Below are positions 1 through 11,600 of a DNA stretch of 64,000 nt, piece by piece; the first letter of the stretch is position 1, and the number at the start of each line of letters is the position of its first letter. Source of the stretch: Lepidodermella squamata (Eukaryota; Gastrotricha); contig JBLDXI010000011.1 of the NCBI GenBank assembly GCA_047495785.1, positions 1,302,001 through 1,366,000 on the forward strand, in the 5' to 3' direction. Position numbers and translations under genes: made by a program. Below the pieces are notes generated by a model. The model saw only the letters and a list, made by a program, of their open reading frames with translations. It was not told the origin of the DNA and searched no databases.

Positions 1-485
1 ATTAACAAATTATTCATAATGATGAGGTAAATTATCATGTTTTCATGGGGGTTTATATAAAAGTTGCCGCACTCAAGCGTAACGGGTCATGCTTTGATGA
101 CCTTGTAGCGCGAAAGAGTCATTTAATATTGTCATCGTTACTCGTCAGAAATCAACTTTGGGGAACCAGAATAGCGAGACCTAACCCATAGAGGTAATAA
201 TGACCTAATGACTGTCACATTTCAAAATCAAATTTCCCAAATTTTGCCTGTCAATTATATCGCTAATTAATTGAAACATTTAAGCCGCATATATATGGGT
301 GCATAAAATTGATTGATGGGCGAGTCAATGTATCACCAAAGTGCTAACTGGTTGGCCAATCAACCGATTATTAGGTTGAAAAATTAATTTCTAACAAAAA
401 TGTGCAAATTCGAAAAATTAAAAACTCCACCTTAAAAATTAATTCAAAGGAACAGAATTTCGTTTACATTTTGAAAAATCTTACC
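1..485. other. Intergenic, nothing recognised
   Basis: I see no gene, RNA or clear repeat here. The sequence is AT-rich with scattered stops in all frames. It precedes the secreted-protein gene that starts at 486 and presumably contains its promoter. Confidence 0.4.
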
Positions 486-1513
486 ATGCGGAATTTTCAG
501 CGAATTTTGATGGCAATCAGCTTATTATCCTGTATTTATTGCTCGAAAATCGAAAAATGCCGAAAATTAGCGAATGTAACACTGAAATCGCCGCATTTAT
601 TGATTTGGTCACCCTATGATTCATGCAGCGGAACGGCCGATATCAAAGATCGAAATCCAAAAAATCAATCCGGCATTTCTTTCGCTGATGGGCCGATTTG
701 CGGCGGGAAGAATCGATCGGTCACGGTTGATCGAACTCGCCAATCGCCGATATCGATTTTCGAAATGAAACATTCAAAAACAAGCGATTTCTCAGCTTTA
801 TTTTATTTTTCGAAATCCTCGAATTCCGATAACGAAACAACAATTTTCCGGTTGATTTCATCCGATAATATCGATTTATTACGATTCGTGGCTAAAATCG
901 AACGGTGATACGATTCGGCGCATTACAGCCTGTTGATTTACGTCGGCTCGTCCCGCATCCCGATTTGGTACTTGCATGACCGTTTCGGTCGAGTGAACAC
1001 GTTCAATTTACACGCTTTCGCTTACGATTCGAAACGCAGCACTCTATCGATTTTCAACGGTGATCGGGCGAATATCGATAAAATCAATTTATACGTCACG
1101 TTTGATCGATTTCGCCTTCGACAAAATTTGAAAAATGCTGGAAAGATGAGGCTGGAAGTAGGAGGACTATTTCATGCTGGGGATAAAATTTCGAATTTTT
1201 TCTTCTTTGAAAAATTCATTGAGATGGCTGAAATTCGTGAAATTCATAATTTCGTCAAAAAGCGGCTGGAATGTGAGTTTAATCTATTTTAATTAAAAAA
1301 AATCAAAAATATTTTTTAACAGGTTCGAATAATTCAAAGCCCATGAAATTGAATTCGGTAAATGTTAAGAAAGCCAATGGTCCAATGGAAAGACCCAAAA
1401 TCACTGTTAAAAAGTCTATTATTCCCACGTTTACTGCTAATTTCGCAATCGAACCGGACACCCAATGTACGGCAATCGTATTTCTCACAACATTTCAATA
1501 TTTCTTAAAATAA
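486..1513 (+). CDS. Secreted jelly-roll-like protein, in-frame TGA
   Basis: Two exons: 486-1272 and 1323-1513, with a 50 nt GT-AG intron (gtgagt...ttttaacag) that keeps frame (GAA T|GT). The ATG at 486 gives a signal peptide (MRNFQRILMAISLLSCIYC). The body has alternating beta-rich hydrophobic segments (FYFSK, TIFRLIS, LSIFNGD, GGLFHAGDKISNFFFF) of the kind seen in LamG/concanavalin-like domains; the ending H-G-D-x-I-S-N-F resembles the minus-strand surface protein at 8801-11277. Frame is open throughout except for a TGA at 906-908 (codon 141), after which the same frame continues with sensible protein (YDSAHYSLLIYVG). So the gene is either a recent pseudogene or polymorphic null, or the TGA is recoded or removed. 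Fold assignment is inference; the exon structure is read directly. Confidence 0.55.
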
Positions 1514-1715
1514 ACCACGCTTTAACCTTGAAAAACAGCATTGTTTTCGAAGGTCCCAAAACGTATTTTGCGATTAGCATCAATCTAAAGAGGGCAACGA
1601 GACGAGTCGTTTGATATACGCCTCAAATATTGCATTTTTTGAAGTCCGATTGTCATTTTTTACAGTGTAATGCGCGCACTTGCGCATCGCGCACGCACAT
1701 TTTAAAGTGCGCGCA

Positions 1716-1726
1716 TATATATAAAA
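1716..1726 (+). promoter_or_regulatory. TATA box of the zinc-finger gene
   Basis: TATATATAAAA lies 60 nt before the ATG at 1787, inside a GC-rich patch of alternating GCGC that is unlike the AT-rich surroundings. It is the clearest core promoter in the window. Confidence 0.5.
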
Positions 1727-1786
1727 TAGGTCACACGCAACCGCACTCATGCCACAGACGTTAATCTAATACAAACGGGTCAATTA

Positions 1787-2296
1787 ATGTTAATTAAGCT
1801 GGATTCGATTTCAAGCGTTGATTTTTGGTACACCGCCTATCGCGAACAAGCCGAGCGCGACGAAGCGGAAATGTTGGATTTCGCCGAAAATGTACGCGAT
1901 TCACTCGATTATTTCAAGACTTCATCGACACCACCACCTGCTACAGAGCAACCGATCGCCGTTAAAATCGTCGAAAATTCCAGGCTGAAATGTGTGAAAT
2001 GTGGCGTTGAATTTGAAGCTCGGTGGCAATTGGCCGATCACGTGACCATTTACCACACAGTTGAGCCTAACGTTTGCCCGAAATGTACGGCTGTTTTCGA
2101 GAGTCAGGCGGCGAAATTGGGCCATTTCACCATGGCGCATGTTATCAAGTCGCGCAATCGGCCTGCGTTCAAATACCTACCCAACGTCCAGCCGCAAAAG
2201 ACGGAAATTTCAAAGGAATTAAAGAAATCTAAGGGCAGGAGAGTTTTCAATGTTCCTGCGAAACCAGTAATCAAGCGATTTCGCGGAATAAACTGA
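1787..2296 (+). CDS. Two-finger C2H2 zinc-finger protein
   Basis: Single exon, 169 aa. Two adjacent C2H2 fingers occupy about residues 66-114. Both have the spacing C-x2-C-x12-H-x4-H (CVKCGVEF... and CPKCTAVF...), joined by a short VEPN linker. The N-terminus is acidic (AERDEAEMLDF) and the C-terminus is basic and lysine-rich (KELKKSKGRRVF), typical of a small nuclear DNA- or RNA-binding protein. The ATG at 1787 is supported by the TATA box 60 nt upstream and the lack of upstream coding potential. An AATAAA at 2369 fits a polyadenylation signal. Two fingers alone give limited DNA specificity, so target and pathway cannot be stated. Confidence 0.8.
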   Translation: MLIKLDSISSVDFWYTAYREQAERDEAEMLDFAENVRDSLDYFKTSSTPPPATEQPIAVKIVENSRLKCVKCGVEFEARWQLADHVTIYHTVEPNVCPKCTAVFESQAAKLGHFTMAHVIKSRNRPAFKYLPNVQPQKTEISKELKKSKGRRVFNVPAKPVIKRFRGIN

Positions 2297-3193
2297 GGAG
2301 AAAAATCCGATGCTGGCTTGTTATGATATTGTTAATTTATGATTATTTTATTCTTGTGATGAATGAAAAATAAAATAATTGATTAAATATTGCGGATTGT
2401 TTTGAAAATCTTTGCTTCCCAACCTAAATTTGCGTTCTCCGTTTTTCAAAAAAAATATTTTTAAAGTAATCATTAGAATAATTTTTCTTATTCTAATTAA
2501 AATACTAATTAAAATAAAATATACCTAATTTTTCATTGAAATTTCCTTAATTTTTCCGTTATTAGGTTTTATAATTTCGTAACATTTTTTAACATAGTCA
2601 TTGCTTTCAGAGGATCCAGATTTTCAATAACTGATTCGATCAACAAATGCAAATCGGGAATTTTATTATTAAAAAATCACTGATTTGTAAATTTATATCG
2701 ATATTATCCGATATTCGAATAACGGACCAGAATTATGCACTTAACACCCTAAAGAAAAGTTCGGATGAAAATAGGACAGTAAGAGTAGGATTTTTTTCGG
2801 GTTGTGTCTTGAAACTAGGACATAAATTTTCCAGCAACGAAATAATCCGAGAAAAAATGAGCAGTCAGAGCCAGCCAAGTTAGAGGTTAAATCCAAAGAA
2901 TTTGTATTCCAAGATTTATCAACACCTCTTGAATATTCATATTTTTATTAATTGGACTAAGAATGTGGTCCCACCGGGTAAAATACCGAAAATTACCAAA
3001 CCAGTTACCATCGGGGTTTTCTCCGGTAAATGGCGGATAAAGATGGAATATTCTCTCGGTGGATGGAATAATTTAAGAAAATTACTTATTAAAAATGGGA
3101 CATTAATACAAAAAACCATTGGCCTAAATACCGGCAAATTTTATTCTGTTGAAAATTCATCAAAAAAACCGAAAAAAATAGATGAAATAATAT
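2297..3193. repeat. Intergenic with two dispersed-repeat fragments
   Basis: No gene supported. Around 2668-2712 lies a degraded copy of the dispersed repeat containing AATCACTGATTTGTAAA (full copy at 8189-8478). At 2966-3030 is a copy of the second dispersed family, recognisable by gtaaaataccgaaaattacc and gttaccatcgg. Short open frames here are made of these repeats. Confidence 0.5.
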
Positions 3194-4059
3194 CTAAAAA
3201 GCCCAAAATTGCTGCATCTCCGGGCAGTTGTGAAGTCGCCTAAGATCGCCCGGCGTCATGTGATGAAAAAGCGACAACCGGCTGGAATTGCCGCAGTCTT
3301 CCACCGTAAACGGCACATCATCATGCTTGTTCGGTTTACTGAACCTAAACGGCACATGTGTTAGGTTTAGATCCTGAGCCAAGATTCCAGTCAGCAGCAG
3401 ATCTTCAATCGGGAAATAGGTCGCATTTCGCTGTTCAACGCGTTGTAGCATCGAATCTAGCAGACCAACTTGGAATATGTAGCCCATCCCAGCGCAGTAG
3501 GCTGGGAACTTTTTCGGCCGAAACAGCTTTTTCGATAGAAAATGCTTCGAGTGAACATTACGAACAGGAAAGCCGTCAGTTACGACGCAGTAGAAATTTC
3601 GGTCGATACCACCTGAACCCTGCGATTTCGACATAATTGGGGATAAATCTCGATAGATTGTCACCAGGTTCAAATAAACATCATCGTCCGTTTTCACGAG
3701 GTAGAATTGCCGAAGGTTCGGAATGGACAAGTTCCGAACCCATTGGAACGTTGCCAACATTTTCGGGGTCAGTAATCGGTAGATATCAATAGCTGGTACC
3801 GTAACGATATCGCCATGTAATTGGGCTTCGATTTCTAATTTTCGCGAACAGTCGGTCGAATTGCTGTCAGCCGGTTGTCCGATGATGAAGTAGGGTCCGT
3901 GAACTTGGGTGCCAAGCTTTTTCACTAAATTGGACCTGTTGCCCCATGTTTCGCGGGTTGCTTGTCGCTTTTCGAATTGGCAACGGGCTGAAATTACGGT
4001 GATGATGAATGGCAAATTGATGGGTTGCTGAGAGGATTCAATCAGCTCGGTGGCGAGAC
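3194..4059 (-). CDS. Beta-1,3-galactosyltransferase-like (GT31), 5' end unresolved
   Basis: Terminal exon of a GT31-family glycosyltransferase, a Golgi type II enzyme that transfers a hexose from a UDP-sugar to a beta-1,3 linkage. Motifs in order: opening strand LPFIITVISA, then R-x-A-T-R-E-T-W-G (family signature RxAIRxTWG), F-I-I-G-Q, H-G-D-I, L-T-P-K, the metal-binding K-T-D-D-D-V-Y-L-N, Y-C-A-G-M-G-Y and I-E-D-L-L-L-T-G (family E-D-V-x-x-G). The reading frame stays open upstream of the TTG at 4015 to an in-frame stop near 4100. A likely acceptor (gccgtag|) puts the exon start at about 4059. The transmembrane anchor must sit in an upstream exon; a hydrophobic minus-strand stretch near 4380-4450 is a weak candidate. 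Exact sugar specificity cannot be told. Confidence 0.8.
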
Positions 4060-4099
4060 CTACGGCAATGCAGCGAAAATATGTTACGAATTTTATTGG

Positions 4100-5600
4100 T
4101 TAGGTAATATCAAAAATTCCACAAGAAATCCCGAAAAAAACCGTTCGGTAATTTTCGGTAATATACCTGGTTTTACGGAATTTTTGTTAATTAAAAATTA
4201 GTCATTGTTTAATAAGTTGTTCCTCGAAAACTGGACAAATGAAGAATTGGGAAAAACCGGGTTCGGTAATTTTCGGTATTTAGCCTGGTTTGACGGGATT
4301 TTTCTTAATTTTTGATTGCGTTAGCGTTTTTTCGCAGAACTTCAAAGGTACTTCAAAGCTCAAGTGACTTGAATACAGAATCCCAGCCAGCACTAAAAAG
4401 CTAGCTACGTCAGTGAAAGTCCAGAGAAAATCAACGAAAAATTGTCGGTTTTTTCGGGTTTTTTTGTGAATTTTGATTTTCTCAGGGAAGAGGAAAGGAA
4501 TACGAAATGCTAAAATTGGCTGGAATTTTGGGTATCGAAATATTATTTTAAAGGCTCCTTGACAACCGTTGATATGGTAGAAAAGATCCAACTTGAGCTA
4601 ACCCGTTCATATTGAGTAGTGAGATGATTGAGCATAATATAGGAAAACAATCCAGATCAAAAGCGATAAAAATCCAAATTTTCGGTATTTTTATTGCTGG
4701 AACCCTTATTTTTGGCTTGTTGGATACCCTTAGGCTCTAAATAATGATAAAAATTATTAGATATTTCCCCACCTGTATAAATGATCGTAGATGCTCGGCT
4801 GCACACGTAGATGATTGTAAGCCCTATTTATAATACCAGAATTCGCTGCTATAGGTAAATGAAGCTAGTAAAATTAGTGGAATTCACCTGATAGAAACGC
4901 GCTCAATACAACGACCCATGGCTGGTAATTCATTATAGGCTGGAAATGCCAATAAAAAAGCGGAACGCAATTATTGTTTTTACGAATGAAAAGTCGCTTG
5001 AATTACTATTAGGCACGTGCCCAACTTCAGAAAAAAAATAGCTCAACACGTGAAAATTTATTTTGTTTTCGAAAAAAAAAATTGAAGCTTGAATTTCTTT
5101 GGGGAAAATGCGACCTACAGTTAAATTATATTGGCTGGTAAAATTGATGGAAAAACCCAGTCGAGACTGGTAAAATACCGAAAATATATTCAATTTTCAC
5201 AAAAAATTATCAAGAAAAAATTTCGAAATGCGGTATCGGTACCCAAAACTGTTAAATATTTCAAATTTCTTGACCATTTCACGGTTCGACAATCATTTAG
5301 TTTCGATTATTTTCATTTTTTTTCCATATTTTTGAGAATTTCAGAAGCACTCAATATGTTCTCAAAATGTTTTCGCGAACCTAATCCGGAGTATTAGATT
5401 TTTTATTGTTTATATTTCTCGGTAATTTGTACAGAAAAAAACAGCGCTTGGAGCAATTTTTTAGATAGTCAATACATTAGCATCGATTTTTGCGCCATGT
5501 CCTAAGTAAAAAAAAATATAATTCTTAACGCAGAGTATTTAGATAGAGAGCTTTAAAACTGTATTAGTCATTTTTCCTAATTCGAAAATCTCCGATTTTA
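4100..5600. repeat. Intergenic, repeat-derived
   Basis: Holds two copies of the second dispersed family (about 4135-4190 and 4255-4310) and a related fragment near 5165-5190. I see no convincing coding exon. It contains the upstream region of the tetraspanin gene; no clear TATA box. Confidence 0.4.
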
Positions 5601-8600
5601 TTGAATAAAATGCTAGTTGCTAAGAGTCGTCCACCTCAAAGTTCAGCGAAGCGTGAACATACGTTTATGATCGCGGCCATCTACGTTCTGTACACCCTAT
5701 CCGGGCTATCGCTCCTTGTCACCGGTTTCTGGCTACTGAGTGGCAGCGGTGATATTGCCGTGAAAATTTCTCAACTCGCTCGAGCAAGCGCCGTTCCGCC
5801 TCGCTGGTCTTACCCCATCTACCTGGGATATATTTGCATCGCCCTTGGATCGGCGACCATTTTCGCGAATATTATCTGCATTATTGCGAGGCGATATTGT
5901 AGCCGATTTTTCTACCTAGTGGTAAAAAAGTTGAATTTTTTAGAAAAATTCGAAAAGAAATTCACCCGATTGAAATTTTTTTGAAAAATTATGAAAATTG
6001 AAATTTTGAAAAATATCAGAATTTATTTAATTTTTCAGAAAAATATGGCAATTTTCGTAAAATTAAAAAAATTAATTAATAAAAAATCGAAAATTTAATA
6101 TTTCGTATTTTTTCGAATTTTTTGTAATTTAAATTTAAAATTTAAAATGTTGATGTAATTTTAGCATCTATTCCTGTTCATCAACATTTGGGTCGCTTTG
6201 GCTTTCGTCGTCATCAATGCGAAATTCGGGGTCACAGAAGAGGTCTAAAACGCTGAAAAAATTCCTCAAAATTCCTAAATTAAATATTTTTCAAGGATCA
6301 ACTCATTGTATATGCCGAGGCCTTTAAAAAATTCGCAGCCATGCATATCAATACTCCAATCGATGAACTACTCGAATTTCACGTGAGTCTATCATTAACA
6401 AAGTTGATTTTATTTCTGAACGTTGAAAGACAAATTAATTGATGAGCCAATAATTGATATAGGCAAATTGATAGTCAGAGCAGTTTCATTTTGATTAGCT
6501 ACCAGTCGAAGGGGAATCGATATCGATTTGGAACCCGCGTCAACGTTCCAGCTCTCGAGTTTAACCTCGAATTTGTCCGAAACTAGGTCATTGCTGCTAT
6601 TTTTAGACGTTGACAGGTCCAAAATATCGCTGCAGGGTGATTGAATCGGTGCCGAATCCGTGGTCCAATCAAGCGTATCGGAATTCGATAAAATCGCCGA
6701 TAGCCGATGCAAACCGAGGGCGTTTCGCGTGAAAAGTGACCCGTCACAGTTGACTGATTTCGCGGGTTGTAGGTAGAAGGCATCGGTGCGTGACCATTGA
6801 TCACGCGGCACTAGCAATTTATACGCATCAAACATAGCTACAACCTCGGAATTTTCTGGAATTTCGATAATTCGATTTTCGAAATTGATGATCAGCCCAT
6901 TCGATCGATCGAACATTGACCAGGCTAAGCTTCGGTGGTCTTTACCGGTTTTAAGGTGGCAGTGCTTGCCTAGACCTAGAACCAGCCCGTTGATCAGCCG
7001 ATCGGGCGGCCCTTCGATAAAATCGGGTGATTTGATCGATTTTTTCGGAACAGCCAAATTCGGGTCTTCGTTTGTTGACTCGCGAATCGCGGCCTCGAGC
7101 GCGGTTCGAATTGGAGCGAATTCTGGGTCCTTGGTAAAATCGAGCCGGCGATTGTTCGGCGGCTCGTTCAGGCTCATTTGGATCAGGGTGATGAACTGGC
7201 GAAGGGTCTGAGTTTTATACCGACTGCCGTCTGTTTTTCGAATTTCAGCAATGAAAAGCGAAACCTTGAGAAAAAAAATCAGGAAAAATTTGAAAAAATT
7301 TAATTTAAAGAAAACTTCAAATTATTCAATATTTTGAAATTTTTTAAAAATTTCGAACATTTAAAAAAAAAATTTTTTAATTTTTTTAATTTTTAAAATT
7401 TTCTCACCTGTAAATTTAATTGCTCGTTGTTCATGTCCTCAAGTTGAATTTCATCCAAAATTTCGCCGATTTTTTCATTCCTTGATTTTCGCCACTGGTA
7501 GAAAGCCATCGTAGCCCATCGCAGCATTTTAGCCGTATTTCGCGGTTTTCGCTTGGTATTTTTAGAAATGTCCCCAGCCTGTGACTCGGATGAGCAAGTT
7601 TCACGGTCGAACTCATCCGGCGAATTCGTGTCAAAATTGCGCCATAAAACATCGGGAAACGCTTCGGTATAGCTCCGTTTAACACCTAATTGGTCCGACT
7701 CTTCATCCTTGATATCAGTTTTCATTTTAAGAATCTAAATTTAATAAAAAAAATAAAATAAATATTTATATCGGAGCTTGAAAATGGGATAAATTACGGA
7801 TATAAAGGTTTTTAAAAGGTTGTTTCAGAATTTATTGAAAAATATATTAATGACGAGGTGGTTATAATACGAGTCGCCATTTAGGCCAACTTCTTGTGCG
7901 TGTTTGCACGACGCGCCACGTGTCGTAATAACCTCGAACGACGACTGTTCGTGTCCAATTATACGCGAGTAACATTGGACGCCAGACGGCCGCATTGACA
8001 ACAGACGATAAAAAGATGATGAACTTATAATCCGTGGTGCAAAGGTCGTTTTTTTATACCCTGGAAAAATTATACATGATAAGACTGTATTTCGATTTTT
8101 ATTGCTGTCTATCGACCTAATTGTTGTCTGACCTAAATAAACTATATAAGATTTTTTTGGGTCCAAATATTTGCACCACTGAAAACGAGGCGCCCTAAAC
8201 TACGTAGAAAAATAATCGATGTTGGGTTCCGAGACGGTTGATATCGGAAAAATCACTGATTTGTAAAATCGATACTTAGAATCGATATCGGCTCTATAGG
8301 ATGAAGTATAATTCGTAAACTGACCGCTTATAGCGCAAAATATTAAGGTATATTGGTTTGGCATAACAACAAAAAATTTGAGATTCTAGTCAAGACTAGA
8401 AATTCGAAAAACCATATTTAGGGGAAATCTGGTGCTAGAGTCTCAAATTTAGTGCTGGAACCCTAAATTTGGGGTGCCCACTTGGCACAACCGATTTTTT
8501 TATTAATAAAAATAATAAATTAATTGCAAAATTCCTTGTACATTCTCCTTTTTTTTGCATATTCTCCCATGTCAGTTTTTTATCTGTCTTTTATTTAATA

Positions 8601-11600
8601 TTTATTTCCCAATTTTTATTACTACGCACGATAAACGCATTCGACTTTTATTGCTTGCCGTTTGACCCAGCCGCATTTGACCTAGCTATTTGACCCAGGT
8701 CGCCATGTGCGTGATGCGGCTGTTATTGCAGGATAAAAATGGAAAGCACGCGATTTCCTGAAAAAATCCAAACAAAATAATCGAAAAAAGCAATTCCATT
8801 TTATTCTGAAAATCGATCGATTTTTCCGCCAGCAACAATCACGCCTAAAATCGAACAGGTTACAATTAAAACGCGGCTGTTTTGAAATTTGTTCGAAATG
8901 CAAAGCGAAGTTTGCCGTCTTGACTGGCCACTGTCGTCATTCGATGGCGGTGTCAAAATGTCCCCGCCGCCGCCACCCTGAGTCCCACTTTGAGTCGAGC
9001 TTGTCGTTGTACTAATAACTTCTGACGACTGAGTTTGAATTTCAACATTATTGCCGTTATTCCAAGGCCGAGTCGTGTAATTACTATTATCAATTATTCG
9101 CTCTATCGATTTGGCCGTAGTCGAAAATTTCTTATTCTCAATTACCGTGGTAATTTTCGTGTTTTTAACCGATTTTTCAGTCGTAGTAGTCACCCTGGAT
9201 GGTTTTGCAGTTGTCTCGCCCGGATTTGAAGGTTCCTTCCAAACAAAATGCTCAATTTCCAGCTTTTCCTTACAAATTAAATGAATTGATTGATCGAATT
9301 CAGCTTCAGTTATCGGTTCGGCAAAAATCGATAAACAAGCGATCGCTATGTTTTCGGCAGAATTTTGCGGGCCGATTTTCAAATTCAGATTCTCAACTTC
9401 CATTGCCTTGTCGAATACAAATGCAACGAAATACCACGGCTTCATCGAAATTTTGAGTTTAGATGGCATTTTTTCAGAATTTTCGCCGTATTTTTTCGCG
9501 GTGAATTCTTCATTATTTGATTCTATGTAAAGATCGCCGATTTTTAGGAGAGATAGATTTAGCTCGGTTTGACTTGAAGCCATTTTTTCTGGGATGTAAA
9601 GGCCGAATGCGATTGATCGAACGGGTTTCGTCGAGGGCGGGAAGGTGTAAGTTGCTAACCATAAATTGCCACCAGGCGGTTTGAAAAAATGTCTAAAATA
9701 AAAGAGTAGAAATTTTTTTAAATTCTGGAAAAATAATTATGAAAAATGTTGAAAATTTTTTTAAAACATAAAGGTCAACAAAATCAAAAAATATATTGTA
9801 ATTTTCAAAAAAATTCGAAATTCCAATAAATATTTTAAAATTCTCAAAAAAAAATAAATAAATTTTCCAAAGATTATTTTGTGGCTTAGCGAAATTTTTA
9901 AATTTTTTTCCTATTTCGATCAACCCGTAAATCTTGGATTAACCGTGGAGTCTTTTCGATTTTGAATTTTTCATTTCTTATTGTTTTGAATTTCTGAAAT
10001 TTTTGAAAAAACTTGAAAATTTCAAAATGTCCCAAATGTTTGGAAATCAAAAGTTTCTTTAGAATTATTTTAAGCAAAATTTAAATTCTCTTACCTTGAC
10101 GGAGTTGTGCCAGTTTCGAAGAAAATGTCCCTATCGGGCGAAAAATTGGTCTCATCCGGCCGTGTCCCACTATAAATGTCATCCAACTCGTACGGATTGC
10201 GGTGAGCAAGCGGCCAATAGCCAATCAATTTCGCCGCGATATCGCTAAAATTCGCGCCGAAATTCGGCTCAGCCAACTTTTCCACGCCATCAACGCACCG
10301 GCCACGTGACCTACAAACGCACTCCAATTGCTCAATTTCGTCCCGCGACAAAACAGCAGAAAAAAACGCAAAACAGCCCAATTGATCGCCAACGCTCAGT
10401 TGGCCGATATTTAACCCGCGATAAGTTGTATTCGGAGTTGAACTTGAGTATTCAATAGCCTGGCCGCCTTCGAAAATGCGACTGAACGCTTCAACGCCTC
10501 GCTTTCGTAATTTACGCGTGTAATTAACGCGATGCGTGACCGCCATGAAAATCCACTCATTTTCGGGCAAAACCGCGCTGAAATACGGCTTGTAGTCTTT
10601 GTAGAACGAATTCGACCCGGAGATAGTTCGATTTTCGTCTGAATAAATGACGAAATACGACGGCGGAAATGGGCCGATGCTAAAAATTGGCTGCTGATTC
10701 GAATTTTCGGTTGGAGTTGCTTTTTTGAAGTAAAACGCAACCGTGAAATTTGCGTAAAATTGAGATTGATTATTGCCTACTCCAGTCGGGTTTTGAAGTT
10801 CGAAGTCCGGGTATGAAATTAGGTTTTCGATCGGTGTTTCAGATGGCGGGATTTCGTAGGAGCTTGCGAAGTAGCCGAAAGGTCCCGGTTCGCTGCGTAC
10901 GAGTTTTGCGTTTTCGTTGATTTTCGGGGTCAATGACGCGAGACGGGGCGATGAGGCGTAGTCGTTGAGTTGGCTGTAGGCGTTCAGCGGCCAGAAACCG
11001 ACCAAAGCATCCGGCCGCGGGCCTTGATAGGCCAATTTCTCCGAACTGGATGCTAGAATAAATTTTCGAAATATTTTCAAAAATTTTAAAATTGAAATTG
11101 AAATTTTAAAAATTTCAAAAGAATCCCTATTCTGAAGCTATGTGAAGGACCTAATTGGTCAATTTTCCAATAGATCTCCTAAAATTTAGCTTAATTAGCA
11201 TCGAACTTACTTTTGGCCAAAATCGCCAACAAAACTGCTGCTAAAACGGCGCTAAAATACGAGTTTTTCAAAGACATTCTCGAATCAGCTAAAAAATCGC
11301 TAAAAAAACGAGAAGGCTCATTTTCAAAAAATTAAGGTGGATTTTTTTAATTTGAGTTTTGCTAAAATTCACTGCAATTTTATAATTTTTTCTCAATTCG
11401 CATTTATTTACTGTTTTTCAGTCCAATGGAGCGTGTCAAAGCTGGGATTCTGATTTTAATAAGGTATTTGTTATCATTTTTATTTTACTCAATTTTTTAA
11501 CCGAATTTTATTGCAGGTCACAAGCCAATCTGTAGCCACCATGTTGCCACTAGTAACAATTTATTCACCAATTTTTACCGATACGGTCACGGATCAGTGG

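Noticed and set aside
900-932. 24 nt intron removing the TGA
   Set aside because: Has GT and AG ends and keeps frame, but is well below the shortest intron otherwise seen here (50 nt); kept only as a possibility in findings.
1303-1488. Minus-strand ORF, 61 aa
   Set aside because: It is the shadow of exon 2 of the secreted-protein gene, which splices in frame on the plus strand.
2902-3243. Plus ORF of 113 aa
   Set aside because: Built from a dispersed family 2 copy and the antisense end of the galactosyltransferase.
4280-4591. Minus ORF with a hydrophobic stretch as GT31 signal anchor exon
   Set aside because: No ATG in the frame and no convincing donor; overlaps a family 2 repeat.
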